The translations under genes and the position numbers were made by a program. This document shows, one piece after another, positions 8,925 to 17,675 of a stretch of DNA of 48,694 nucleotides. This stretch comes from Pseudomonadota bacterium (GTDB lineage: Bacteria; Pseudomonadota; Alphaproteobacteria; SHVZ01). The stretch covers positions 1-48,694 of the forward strand of contig JACQAG010000015.1 of assembly GCA_016195085.1 (NCBI GenBank), read 5' to 3'. The notes under the pieces were generated by a model. The model had not been told where the DNA came from and did not search any database. It worked only from the letters and a program-made list of their open reading frames with translations. The number at the start of each line of letters is the position of its first letter. Within the stretch, counting starts at the first letter, position 1.

Positions 8925-10213
8925 CCCTCGATGTTCTCACTTTCGGCTGCCGGCTCAATGCCTATGAGTCGGAGGTCATGCGCGGCTTGGCGAAGGAAGC
9001 CGGGCTCGCCAACGCCGTCATCGTCAACACCTGCGCGGTCACCCAGGAGGCCGAACGGCAGGCGTGCCAGGCGATCCGCCGCGCACGTCGCCTGCGCCCG
9101 GATGCCCGCATCATCGTCACCGGATGCGCCGCGCAGATCGCGCCGGAGCGCTACGCGGCGATGCCCGAGGTCGACCGGGTCCTGGGCAACGCCGAGAAGC
9201 TGACCCTCGCCGGCCTCGCCGACACGGCACCTCTGCTAGTCAACGACATCGCCAGCGCCCGCGAGACGGTAGTGCATCTCATCGACGGGCTCGACGGCCG
9301 CACTCGGGCGATCGTGCAGGTGCAGCAGGGCTGCGATCACCGCTGCACTTTCTGCGTGATCCCGCAGGGACGCGGGCCCAGCCGCTCGGTGGCGCTGGGA
9401 CCGATCGTCCAGCAGCTCCGGCATCTGACCGAGCGAGGCTGCCGGGAGGTGGTGCTGAGCGGTGTCGACGTCACCGCCTATGGCGCCGATCTGCCGGGAC
9501 GGCCGAGCCTGGGCCAGATGATCCGCCGCGTGCTGGCGCAGGTGCCCGACCTGCCCCGCCTCCGCTTGTCCTCGCTCGATCCGGTCGAGGTCGACGACGA
9601 CCTCTTCCGGCTCATCGCCGAGGAGCCGCGGCTGATGCCGCATCTGCATCTGAGCTTGCAAGCCGGCAACGATCTCGTCTTGAAGCGCATGAAGCGCCGG
9701 CACACGCGCGCCGAGGCGATCCAGTTCTGCCGGCGGGTGCGCGCGGTGAGGCCGGAGACGGCGTTCGGCGCGGATCTGATCGCCGGGTTTCCGACCGAGG
9801 ACGAGGGAATGTTCGCCGACACCGTGGCGCTGGTCGAGGCGTGCGATCTCGCCTACCTCCATGTCTTTCCCTATTCGCCCCGACCGGGCACACCGGCTTC
9901 GCGCATGCCGCAGACCCCTCAGGCGATCGCGCGCGAGCGCGCCTCCCGTCTGCGCGCGGCCGGTCGGGCGGCGCTGGGCCGCCATCTCGACCGTCGCGTT
10001 GGAAGCCTTGCCCAGGTGCTGGTCGAGCGCGATGGTTTCGGCCGGGCCGAGGATTTCACCCCGGTCATGCTGAAGGATGTCCGGCCGGGCGAGATCGCCA
10101 CCGCTCGGCTCGCGCATCGCAGCGATGAGGCGCTCCAGGGCGAGCGCATACCGGCTGCCAACGACGCTCCTTCAGTCGAAGCGATCGGATCGGAGGCGGG
10201 AATCGCGTCGTGA
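8921..10213 (+). CDS. mtaB: tRNA t6A37 methylthiotransferase MtaB
   Basis: Radical-SAM enzyme that converts t6A to ms2t6A at position 37 of ANN-decoding tRNAs. The 430-aa product has the N-terminal UPF0004 cluster cysteines Cys10 (FGCRLN), Cys38 (NTCAV) and Cys69 (TGCAAQ), and the radical-SAM cysteines 138, 142 and 145 in CDHRCTFC. The sequence GRGPSRS then follows, with a TRAM-like C-terminal part (GSLAQVLVERDGFGRAEDFT). The frame is open upstream, but ATG 8921 overlapping the dapF stop is the natural start. It overlaps ftsY by 4 nt (GTGA). Confidence 0.94.
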   Translation: MTLDVLTFGCRLNAYESEVMRGLAKEAGLANAVIVNTCAVTQEAERQACQAIRRARRLRPDARIIVTGCAAQIAPERYAAMPEVDRVLGNAEKLTLAGLADTAPLLVNDIASARETVVHLIDGLDGRTRAIVQVQQGCDHRCTFCVIPQGRGPSRSVALGPIVQQLRHLTERGCREVVLSGVDVTAYGADLPGRPSLGQMIRRVLAQVPDLPRLRLSSLDPVEVDDDLFRLIAEEPRLMPHLHLSLQAGNDLVLKRMKRRHTRAEAIQFCRRVRAVRPETAFGADLIAGFPTEDEGMFADTVALVEACDLAYLHVFPYSPRPGTPASRMPQTPQAIARERASRLRAAGRAALGRHLDRRVGSLAQVLVERDGFGRAEDFTPVMLKDVRPGEIATARLAHRSDEALQGERIPAANDAPSVEAIGSEAGIAS

Positions 10214-11142
10214 CCGGGTGGTTGGCGCGGCTCAAGACCGGTCTCGGCAAGACCGCTGCCCGGCTCGGCGGCGGCATTGCCGATCTCGTCACCAAGCGCC
10301 GCCTCGACCAGGCGATGCTGGACGAGCTCGAGGAGCTGCTGATCCAGGCCGATCTCGGCGTCGAGGCCGCCGGCCGGCTGATCGAGGATCTGAAGCAGAA
10401 CCGGTTCGACAAGGAAGTGACGCCCGACGAGGTGCGTCGGCTCTTTGCCGAGGACATCGCCCGGCTGCTGGCTCCGGTCCAGCGTCCGCTCACCGTCGAT
10501 CCCCGGCACCGCCCGCATGTGGTGCTGATCGTCGGCGTCAACGGCAGCGGCAAGACGACGACCTTGGGCAAGCTCGCCGCGCTGATGGCGGGCGAGGGGC
10601 GGCGCGTCATGGTGGCGGCCTGCGATACCTTCCGCGCCGCCGCCATCGAGCAGCTCGCCATCTGGTGCAGCCGTGCCGGCGTGCCGGTGGTCACCGGCGC
10701 GCCAGGGGCCGATGCGGCCGGCGTCGCCTTCGAGGCGCTCGAGCGGGCGCAGCGAGAGGGCATCGATGTGCTGCTGATCGACACCGCCGGCCGGCTGCAC
10801 AACAAGGCGGGATTGATGGCCGAGCTGGACAAGCTCATCCGGGTTCTGAAGAAGCGCGATCCTTCCGCTCCGCACGACACGCTGCTGGTCCTCGATGCCA
10901 CCATCGGCCAGAACGCGCATCAGCAGGTGGAGGTCTTCCGTGCGGTCGCCCAGGTGAGCGGGCTTGCGGTGACCAAGCTCGACGGCACCGCCAAGGGCGG
11001 CGTGCTGGTGGCCTTGGCCCAGCGCTTCGGCTTGCCGGTACACTGGATCGGCATCGGCGAGGGGCTTGAGGATCTTCGTCCGTTCGAGGCGGGGCCGTTC
11101 GCCCGCGGGCTCATGGGCTTGGAGGCGGAGAGCCACACCTAG
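10210..11142 (+). CDS. ftsY: Signal recognition particle receptor FtsY
   Basis: Membrane-associated SRP receptor GTPase that releases nascent chains from Ffh to the translocon. The 310-aa product has the NG domain: N-domain LDELEELLIQADLGVEAAGR, G1 GVNGSGKTTTLGKLA near residue 108, [25 protein letters not shown] and TKLDGTAKGG. It lacks a long acidic A domain; only a short amphipathic N-terminus (MTGWLARLKTGLGKTAARLGG) precedes NG, as in many alphaproteobacteria. The GTG start overlaps the mtaB stop by 4 nt. Confidence 0.96.
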   Translation: MTGWLARLKTGLGKTAARLGGGIADLVTKRRLDQAMLDELEELLIQADLGVEAAGRLIEDLKQNRFDKEVTPDEVRRLFAEDIARLLAPVQRPLTVDPRHRPHVVLIVGVNGSGKTTTLGKLAALMAGEGRRVMVAACDTFRAAAIEQLAIWCSRAGVPVVTGAPGADAAGVAFEALERAQREGIDVLLIDTAGRLHNKAGLMAELDKLIRVLKKRDPSAPHDTLLVLDATIGQNAHQQVEVFRAVAQVSGLAVTKLDGTAKGGVLVALAQRFGLPVHWIGIGEGLEDLRPFEAGPFARGLMGLEAESHT

Positions 11143-11226
11143 CGCCGGCCCCGGATCCGCTCGCGGGGGGCGATGGCGCAAGCCTGCACCATACCGATCG
11201 CCGGCACGCGCGCGTAGGATAGCGCC

Positions 11227-12207
11227 ATGCTGAAGCGCTTCGTCTTCGCCAGCGAGGATCGGCCGGACAGGGCCTGGCTGGCGCGCTTCGCCGCCGGCCG
11301 AAATGAAGCCGAGCGCTGGTATCTGGGGGGAGGCCTGGCGGCCCCGCCGACCGCCGCCGAATGCCGAGCCGCGCTCCGCCGCCACATGCCGGAGCTGATG
11401 CCGCATTATGATCGGGTCTGCGATCTGGTCGGCGACGACGATCTGGCCCACCGCATACTGAGCCATTACCGGCCGCCGCCGGTCATCGGCGGCTGCAGCC
11501 AGGCGGTCTGGCTCGGGGACGACGGCCCGGCGCTGGTGCGCAACTATGACTTCCCGCTCGATATCGTCTCCGATGGCTTCGAGGCGACCGCATGGTCCGG
11601 GCGCACAGTGGTCGCCAAGGCGCAGAGGCCCTGGGGCGGTTGTATCGACGGCATGAACGAGGACGGTCTGGTCGCAAGCCTGACGTTCGGCGGGAGTCGG
11701 GCTCAAGGCCGCGGGTTCTCGATCATCCTGATATTGCGCTATGTGCTCGAGACCTGTCGCCGGGTGGACGAGGCGATCACGGCGCTCAGCCGGATTCCGA
11801 TCGGGCTGTCGCAGAACGTGACCTTGCTCGACCGGTCGGGCGCCTACGCGACCCTGTTCCTCGGACCCGACCGCGCGCCGGCGGTCACGGCCGAGCCGCT
11901 CTGCACCAACCATCAAGAGCAGGTGGTCTGGCCCGAGCATGCTGCGATGTGCCGGACGATCGAGCGCCGCGACGCACTTCAGCACCGGCTCGCCGAGCCC
12001 GGCATGACACTGGTTCGGCTGGTCGAATGCTTCCTTGAGCCGCCGCTCTACTCCCGCCGGGCCGCGTCCCCGACCGTCTATACCGCGGTCTACCGGCCAA
12101 CCGAGGGGCGGGTCGACTATCTCTGGCCCGGAAAAACCTTTTGCCAGCGTATCGACCGGTTCGAACCCGGTGAATACACGCACGACTATGGCGCGCTCAT
12201 TCCATAA
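11227..12207 (+). CDS. C45-type autoproteolytic acyltransferase/hydrolase-like protein
   Basis: A 326-aa protein resembling the peptidase C45 / acyl-CoA:6-aminopenicillanate acyltransferase family of Ntn hydrolases. The sequence VIGGCSQAVWLGDDGP, followed by LVRNYDF, matches the pattern of a cleaved Gly-Cys bond with Cys90 as the exposed nucleophile and a downstream Asn/Asp pair. CIDGMNEDGLVASLTFGG and CTNHQE are further family-like segments. Members hydrolyse or transfer acyl groups on small amides; the substrate here is unknown. It starts 84 nt after ftsY on the same strand but is not part of the conserved ftsY cluster. There is no signal peptide, so a cytoplasmic location is likely. Confidence 0.75.
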   Translation: MLKRFVFASEDRPDRAWLARFAAGRNEAERWYLGGGLAAPPTAAECRAALRRHMPELMPHYDRVCDLVGDDDLAHRILSHYRPPPVIGGCSQAVWLGDDGPALVRNYDFPLDIVSDGFEATAWSGRTVVAKAQRPWGGCIDGMNEDGLVASLTFGGSRAQGRGFSIILILRYVLETCRRVDEAITALSRIPIGLSQNVTLLDRSGAYATLFLGPDRAPAVTAEPLCTNHQEQVVWPEHAAMCRTIERRDALQHRLAEPGMTLVRLVECFLEPPLYSRRAASPTVYTAVYRPTEGRVDYLWPGKTFCQRIDRFEPGEYTHDYGALIP

Positions 12208-12294
12208 CCACGAGGGCGGACGACCGCTTATGATTGGCGCTTAGGCGGACCCTGGCTATCGAACGAAACAGACATCCCAAACTTGCGTCACCAT

Positions 12295-12307
12295 CGTATG
12301 TCATACG
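12295..12307. promoter_or_regulatory. 13-bp perfect palindrome upstream of the ABC importer
   Basis: CGTATGTCATACG is a perfect inverted repeat (arms CGTATG/CATACG, single central T), 83 nt upstream of the binding-protein start. Size and GT-N-AC character resemble operators of GntR-family regulators. A TTGACA hexamer at 12309-12314 directly follows it but has no -10 at the right distance; TATAAC at 12356-12361 is the better -10 candidate with a weak -35. No regulator is encoded next to it. Confidence 0.4.
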
Positions 12308-12389
12308 CTTGACACTGCCTCGCCGTCGGCGCGATGGTCATCGCCAAGTCATAAATATAACTGAGCGCTCGGCGCCACGGGAGGGAATG

Positions 12390-13463
12390 ATGAGTTTGGC
12401 TGCGACGGAAGCCTCCGAACGCGGGCCGCATGACCGATCCAATGCCGCGAGGATCAGCAGGCGCAGTTTCCTGGGAGCCACTCTGGCTGCCCCTTTTCTG
12501 GCGAGGGCTGCCCGCGCCGCCACAAGCTTGAATGCCTATTCGATCTGGCCGGAGAACTATGCCCGCCCGATGATGGACGCGTTTGAGAAAGCGTCCGGCA
12601 TCCATGTCAACTTCATCAGGTTCTCGTCGGGCGAGGCGCTCGCACGCGTGATCGCGGAGAAAAGCAACCCACAGATCGACGTCCTGTTCGGCGGTCCGGT
12701 CGAAACCTTTACGGCTGGCCAGGGCAAGGACGTGTTCGAACCCTATAAGCCCGCTTCCTGGTCGGAGCTACCGGCGCGCTTCAAGGATGCCGGCGGCATG
12801 TGGACCGCGATGGCTGACGACCCGCTAGTTTTCATGGCCAACACGGAGTTCCTTAAGCAGCACAATTTAAATCCGCCGTCCTCCTGGGATGATCTGCTCA
12901 ATCCGGCCTATAAGGGCATGATCCAGATGGCCGACGCGCGCACCTCAGGGACCGCGGTGACGCGCATCTTCTCGATCCTGCAGATCCATAACCGCAACGA
13001 GGAGCAGGCTTTCGCATACATGAAGAAGCTCCGGCAGAACGTGCAGCTCTACACCAAGAGCGGTGGCGGTGGCACGCTACCTGTCGGCCTCGGCCAGGCA
13101 GGAGCCGGTATCTTCTTCATCGTCGATGCGCTCTACACGCGTCAGCAGGGCTACAACGTGCAGATCAGCTTTCCGAAAGAGGGCATCGGCTCGGCGGCGG
13201 AGTGCATCGCGCTCATCAAAGGTGCCAAGAATCCCGACGCCGGCAAGAAGCTCATCGATTGGGCGACGAGCCCGGCGATGCAGTCCCTGCTTGCCCCCAG
13301 CAAGATCAATTTCATTCCCGCCCATCCGAAGGTCGAGACGGACCCGAGCCTCGTCAGCGTGCTCAAGGGCGTCAAGATCATCGAGATCGATGACAGCTGG
13401 GCCGGGGCAAACCGCCAGCGCATCGTCGAACGCTGGATTGCCGAAGTCCTCAACGCCAGCTGA
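12390..13463 (+). CDS. ABC importer periplasmic substrate-binding protein
   Basis: A 357-aa extracellular solute-binding protein of the iron(III)/spermidine-type class. Its N-terminus carries a twin-arginine signal, SRRSFLG near residue 27, followed by a hydrophobic stretch and a cleavage-like ARAARAATS, so export by Tat is likely. The mature part has NAYSIWPENYARPMMDAFEK and a late INFIPAHPKVE segment. The paired tyrosines that bind iron in FbpA are not apparent, so the substrate is left open; phosphonate-type or metal ligands are alternatives. GGGAGGG sits 5 nt before ATG 12390; the ATG just before it is spaced less well. It leads a complete three-gene importer. Confidence 0.87.
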   Translation: MSLAATEASERGPHDRSNAARISRRSFLGATLAAPFLARAARAATSLNAYSIWPENYARPMMDAFEKASGIHVNFIRFSSGEALARVIAEKSNPQIDVLFGGPVETFTAGQGKDVFEPYKPASWSELPARFKDAGGMWTAMADDPLVFMANTEFLKQHNLNPPSSWDDLLNPAYKGMIQMADARTSGTAVTRIFSILQIHNRNEEQAFAYMKKLRQNVQLYTKSGGGGTLPVGLGQAGAGIFFIVDALYTRQQGYNVQISFPKEGIGSAAECIALIKGAKNPDAGKKLIDWATSPAMQSLLAPSKINFIPAHPKVETDPSLVSVLKGVKIIEIDDSWAGANRQRIVERWIAEVLNAS

Positions 13464-13466
13464 ACG

Positions 13467-15161
13467 ATGATCGCCGCATCGACCGCGCGGCGACGATGGC
13501 GCGTCGCGGATGATCCTTTGCGTGCGATCGTTATCGCCGGGCTCTGGCTGCTGCTCGGCGTTTTTGTTGTCTATCCGCTCGCGTGCCTGGTCGTTAGGGC
13601 CTTTAGCGACGACGGCGCCTTCACTCTCGCGCCGTTCGTCTCGACGTTGCGGAACGCAAACCATCTGCGCGCCTTGCGCAATAGCCTCCTGCTGGCGTTC
13701 TTGGTCGCGGTCGTCGGCACGGTTGCGGGATTCCTCTTCGCCTTTACCGCGGAGCGGGCGAGGATCTCGCGCAGCGCGAAGCGTCTCCTCGATGCGGTCG
13801 CGCTGCTACCGTTGATCTCGCCGCCTTTCACCTCCTCGATCGCTTTCGTATTCTCCTTCGGCCCGCGCGGATTGATCACGCATGATCTGCTCGGCCTGCA
13901 GAACACCCAGGTCTATGGGTGGACGAGCACGCTGGCAGCCGAGGCGCTCACCTATTTCCCGCTGGCTTACCTTGCTTTGCGTCCGCTGATCGCGTCGATC
14001 GGCGGCGACCTCGAGGAGGCAGCCTACAGCCTTGGCGGCTCTCGCTGGCGCGTCTTCCGTACGGTGACGCTGCCATTGACCGTGCCCGGCCTCGGCAACG
14101 CCTTCCTGCTGCTGTTCGCAGCCTCGCTTGCCGATTTCGCCACGCCGCTAATCCTCTCCGGCAACGATTTGCCGGTTCTGCCGACGGAAGCCTATCTGCA
14201 GATCACCGGCATGTTCGACCTCAAGAGCGGTGCGGTACTCTCGCTTCTGCTGCTGGCGCCGGCGGCGCTTGTCTTTCTGGCGCAGCGCCACTTCGTCGCG
14301 CGCCGCAGCTATGTGACGGTCACGGGAAAGGTCGGCGGCCAGGGCCGGCCGGATAGCGTCGCGCCTTGGACGCGGGTGTTCCTGATCTGCATCTGCGTCG
14401 CCGTCATGGCCTTCATCGTCTACCTCTACGCGCTCCTCGTCTATGCCTCGGCTGTCGTCGCGTTCGGTGCCAACGGGACGCTGACGCTCAACCACTACCG
14501 CGTCATCTTCACGGAGGGGCTGCCGGCGATCAGGGATACGCTGATCATCGCCCTCATCGGCATGCCGCTCGGCGGCCTCTACGGCGTGGTCGTCGGCTAT
14601 CTCGTGAGCCGCACGCGCTTCGCCGGCCGACAGGCGATGGAGATCGTCAGCATGATCAACTATGCGCTTCCCGGCACCATCGTCGGCATCGCCTATCTGA
14701 TCGCCTTCAACGACAAACCCTTCGTCCTGACGGGCACGGCCGCGATCATAATCGTCTGCTACGTCTTTCGCTACAGCCCGACCGGAATCCGCACCACAGT
14801 CGCGCTGCTGCAGCAGATCGACCGCAGCATCGAGGAAGCCTCCTTCAGCCTGGGAGCGGGAAGTTTTGCGACATTCCGGCGCATCATGCTGCCACTCATC
14901 TTGCCGGCTTTCTTCGCCGGCCTCGGCGTCGTCTTCATCCGCGCCATGACGGCGATCAGCGCCACGATCTTCCTCGTCTCGATCAACTGGACGCTGATCA
15001 CCGTACGGATCCTCGAGAACATGACCGAACTGTCGCTCGGCCCGGCAGCCGCCTTTTCGGTCTTCGTCATTGTCGTCGTTCTAGTCGTGACCAGCGCCCT
15101 CAATCTCGCGCTACGGCAGATGACGACGCCGGAGATGCGTCCATCGACGGTGGGCGGCTGA
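13467..15161 (+). CDS. ABC importer permease, two fused transmembrane domains
   Basis: The 564-aa inner-membrane permease consists of two BPD-type domains in one chain, as in FbpB/SfuB-like systems. Each half has an EAA loop for docking the ATPase: EEAAYSLGGSRWRVFRTV near residue 186 and EEASFSLGAGSFATFRRI near residue 457. About a dozen hydrophobic segments are visible. It starts 3 nt after the binding-protein stop and ends 3 nt before the ATPase start, which fixes the three as one operon. Confidence 0.92.
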   Translation: MIAASTARRRWRVADDPLRAIVIAGLWLLLGVFVVYPLACLVVRAFSDDGAFTLAPFVSTLRNANHLRALRNSLLLAFLVAVVGTVAGFLFAFTAERARISRSAKRLLDAVALLPLISPPFTSSIAFVFSFGPRGLITHDLLGLQNTQVYGWTSTLAAEALTYFPLAYLALRPLIASIGGDLEEAAYSLGGSRWRVFRTVTLPLTVPGLGNAFLLLFAASLADFATPLILSGNDLPVLPTEAYLQITGMFDLKSGAVLSLLLLAPAALVFLAQRHFVARRSYVTVTGKVGGQGRPDSVAPWTRVFLICICVAVMAFIVYLYALLVYASAVVAFGANGTLTLNHYRVIFTEGLPAIRDTLIIALIGMPLGGLYGVVVGYLVSRTRFAGRQAMEIVSMINYALPGTIVGIAYLIAFNDKPFVLTGTAAIIIVCYVFRYSPTGIRTTVALLQQIDRSIEEASFSLGAGSFATFRRIMLPLILPAFFAGLGVVFIRAMTAISATIFLVSINWTLITVRILENMTELSLGPAAAFSVFVIVVVLVVTSALNLALRQMTTPEMRPSTVGG

Positions 15162-15164
15162 TCG

Positions 15165-16256
15165 ATGGCGGGCGCATCTTCCGTTGGAATCCGATTGCTC
15201 CGCGTGTCGGCGGTGTTTCGCCACCCGGAGCGCGGGGATATTCCTGCTGTGCGCGATGTCGATCTCGAGGTGCGACCGGGTGAGCTCCTGACGCTTCTCG
15301 GCCCTTCGGGCTGCGGCAAGACGACAACGCTACGCATGATTGCGGGTTTTCAGGAGCCCACCTCCGGTCAAATCTTCATCGGCGAGCGCGAGGTAACGCA
15401 TGTGCCGGTGAACAAGCGCGACATCGGCTTCGTGTTTCAGAGCTACGCGCTATTTCCGCATCTGAGCGTATTCGAGAATGTCGCCTACGGGCTGCGCGTG
15501 CGCGGCATGTCCGGGAGCGAGGTGCGCGCCGCGGTCACCGACGTGCTCGCTCTCGTGGGATTGGAGGGCTTCGACCGGCGGCAACCCAGCGAATTGTCTG
15601 GTGGCCAGCAGCAGCGCGTTGCTCTCGCTCGCGCAATCATCATCAGGCCGCGGGTGCTGCTCTTCGACGAGCCTCTCTCAAATCTTGATGCTAAGCTCCG
15701 CGTCGAGATGCGGACCGAGATCCAGAGGCTTCAAGGGACGCTCGGCATCACAACCCTCTACGTCACGCACGATCAGGAGGAGGCCATGGCCATCTCCGAC
15801 CGCATCGCGGTGATGCAGGATGGCAGCATCGCCCAGCTCGGGACCGCCGAAGAGCTCTATCGGCGGCCCGCCTCCACCTTCGTAGCGGGATTCCTCGGCC
15901 GCGCAAATATCCTCTACGGTGTCGTGCGCGAGGTCGTCGGCAACCGCATGACCCTCGACGTGGGCGGGACGATGATGCGATTTAAGAGCCCGTTTTCCTA
16001 TACGCCGGGTACCAAATTGGGTGTCGTGATCCGTCCCGAGGCAATCTCGCTCGGCCCTTCGGACGAGAGCGTGAGTGCGGAGGTCGTGAGCCGCGTCTAC
16101 CTTGGTGACAAGGTCGAATACGTCGTGCGCTTGGCGGGGCAGATGTTGCAAGTCGTACGCTCCGACCCGCCTGAAGCGGAGATTTTCGCGCCAGGTCAGG
16201 ACGTCAGCCTCAGTCTGCCGAGCGAAGGTGTGCAGCTTCTCAGCGACAACTCTTGA
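15165..16256 (+). CDS. ABC importer ATP-binding protein with TOBE domain
   Basis: The 363-aa nucleotide-binding subunit of the importer belongs to the FbpC/PotA-like class. Walker A GPSGCGKTTT lies near residue 46, then the Q-loop FVFQSYALFPH, the signature LSGGQQQRVALA, Walker B LLFDEPLSNLD and the switch region YVTHDQEEAM. Residues after about 240 (FLGRANILYG, VVIRPEAISLG) form the C-terminal TOBE domain common in this class. Fe3+, polyamine or phosphonate uptake cannot be told apart from the ATPase alone. The 180 nt after its stop show no clear terminator before the next gene. Confidence 0.93.
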   Translation: MAGASSVGIRLLRVSAVFRHPERGDIPAVRDVDLEVRPGELLTLLGPSGCGKTTTLRMIAGFQEPTSGQIFIGEREVTHVPVNKRDIGFVFQSYALFPHLSVFENVAYGLRVRGMSGSEVRAAVTDVLALVGLEGFDRRQPSELSGGQQQRVALARAIIIRPRVLLFDEPLSNLDAKLRVEMRTEIQRLQGTLGITTLYVTHDQEEAMAISDRIAVMQDGSIAQLGTAEELYRRPASTFVAGFLGRANILYGVVREVVGNRMTLDVGGTMMRFKSPFSYTPGTKLGVVIRPEAISLGPSDESVSAEVVSRVYLGDKVEYVVRLAGQMLQVVRSDPPEAEIFAPGQDVSLSLPSEGVQLLSDNS

Positions 16257-16392
16257 TCGTCGCCGCTCTAAGGCAAAGTTGGTCTCCTCCCGGTTTCTTG
16301 GACTGACCTGAGGGAATGTCATCCGGCCACGGCGGCAAGCGCTATGTTTCGATGCGGCATGACGGACGATCCTTCGCAGCCGCGGCGGTTTC

Positions 16393-16418
16393 AACGATAC
16401 TGCCATAGATAACGATAC
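16393..16418 (+). promoter_or_regulatory. Direct repeat AACGATAC x2 before the dehydratase-like gene
   Basis: AACGATAC occurs at 16393-16400 and 16411-16418, an 18-bp spacing close to two helical turns, ending 18 nt before the ATG at 16437. Its position suggests a regulator site overlapping the promoter or leader, but the repeat is short and chance is possible. Confidence 0.25.
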
Positions 16419-16436
16419 CGGCTCGGGAGCGAATCC

Positions 16437-17594
16437 ATGAAGATCACCGCACTGGCGCCCTGGCTCGTCCGCGTGGACGGGATTGGATGGGGGGAATATT
16501 TGTTCGTCGAGGTCCGGACCGACGAGGGCATCACCGGCTGGGGCGAGGTCACGACGACGACGCGCATTGCCAACCGGGCCGTGGCGGGCATGATCCGCCA
16601 GCTCAACGACCTGCTGGTCGGCGAGGACCCGACCGAGATCGAGCGGCTTTGGCACAAGACTTTCCGGTCGTTTACCTACATGGGCACGCGCGGGGCGACC
16701 ACCCACTGCATCAGCGGCATCGACATCGCGCTCTGGGACATCCGCGGCAAGATGCTGGGCCTGCCGATCTACGAGTTGCTGGGCGGCAAGGTGCGCGACG
16801 ACATCCTGCTCTACACCCATCCCGACAGCCGCAAGCTCGCCACCGACGAAGGCCTGCGGGAGGAGATCGAGGCGATCGTCGCCTCCGGCCACACCGCGCT
16901 AAAATTCGATCCCTTCCCGCATCTCGACGGCAAGACCTGGGCGAACGACGGCTATCTGGCCGGTGACATGAGCAAGCAGGGCGAGAAGCACGCCGCCACC
17001 CTGACGGCCCGCATCCGCGAGGTCGCCGGCCCCGACATCGAGATCCTGATCGACGCCCATGGGCGCTTCAACGTGCCGACCGCGATCCGGCTGTGCCGGA
17101 CCCTGGAGGACGCCGGCAAGATCGACTGGTTCGAGGAGCCGGTGCCGGTCGAGAGCTACCACGCGCTGCAGCAGGTGCGCGAAAAGGTCAACGCCGCCAT
17201 CACGGTCGGTGAGCGGCTGCACACCCGCTGGGAGTTCGTGCCGATCCTTGAGAAGCGGCTGGCCGACTACATCATGCCCGACGTCACCTGGACCGGCGGC
17301 ATCACCGAGCTGAAGAAGATCGCGACCATGGCCGAGGCCTACTACATCCCGGTCTCGCCGCATGACGCCAGCGGCCCGATCAACGTCCTAGCCGGCGCCC
17401 ATGTCATGATGACGGTGCCAAACTTCTATCGCGTCGAGACGTCCCGCTACGACCTGAGCCGCTACAACAAGATGATCCAGGAGCCGCTGGACAACACGGG
17501 CGGCCGTCTGCACATGCCCCGCGCCCCTGGACTGGGCGTGGCAATGAACATGGACTATCTGCGCGCCAACGCCCTGGACGGCTTCGGCGGCTGA
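16437..17594 (+). CDS. Enolase-superfamily (mandelate racemase subgroup) sugar-acid dehydratase-like enzyme
   Basis: A 385-aa enzyme of the mandelate racemase/muconate lactonizing class, closest in pattern to D-galactonate dehydratase (DgoD-like). Likely Mg2+ ligands are Asp206 (LIDAHGRFN), Glu233 (FEEPVP) and Glu259 (VGERLHTRWEF). A His-Asp dyad is formed by His309 (SPHDASGP) and Asp282 (MPDVTWTGGI), as in acid-sugar dehydratases. It probably removes water from an aldonic or uronic acid; the exact substrate cannot be read from sequence. It follows an ABC importer and converges on a carbohydrate-type binding protein, which fits a sugar-acid uptake and breakdown role (inference). Confidence 0.85.
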   Translation: MKITALAPWLVRVDGIGWGEYLFVEVRTDEGITGWGEVTTTTRIANRAVAGMIRQLNDLLVGEDPTEIERLWHKTFRSFTYMGTRGATTHCISGIDIALWDIRGKMLGLPIYELLGGKVRDDILLYTHPDSRKLATDEGLREEIEAIVASGHTALKFDPFPHLDGKTWANDGYLAGDMSKQGEKHAATLTARIREVAGPDIEILIDAHGRFNVPTAIRLCRTLEDAGKIDWFEEPVPVESYHALQQVREKVNAAITVGERLHTRWEFVPILEKRLADYIMPDVTWTGGITELKKIATMAEAYYIPVSPHDASGPINVLAGAHVMMTVPNFYRVETSRYDLSRYNKMIQEPLDNTGGRLHMPRAPGLGVAMNMDYLRANALDGFGG

Positions 17595-17675
17595 GGCAAA
17601 AGACAGCGGCGCCATTGCTGGGCAAATGCCGGCAATGGCGCCGAAGCCAGGAACGCCCGGTCTACAGCGCCGGGC

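Noticed and set aside
9919-12183. Long minus-strand open frame (754 codons) opposite mtaB, ftsY and the C45-type gene
   Set aside because: Shadow frame produced by high GC third positions of the plus-strand genes; no ribosome site or motif.
12309-12314. TTGACA hexamer as -35 of the ABC importer
   Set aside because: No -10 hexamer occurs 16-18 bp downstream; TATAAC at 12356 is far too distant.
12234-12389. Longer N-terminus for the ABC binding protein from an upstream in-frame ATG
   Set aside because: It would put about 50 basic, non-conserved residues before the twin-arginine signal and would run through the palindrome; GGGAGGG just before 12390 fixes the start.
12390-16256. Calling the importer an iron(III) transporter (fbpABC)
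   Set aside because: The fused permease and the ATPase fit, but the iron-binding tyrosine pair is not evident in the binding protein, so the substrate is left open.
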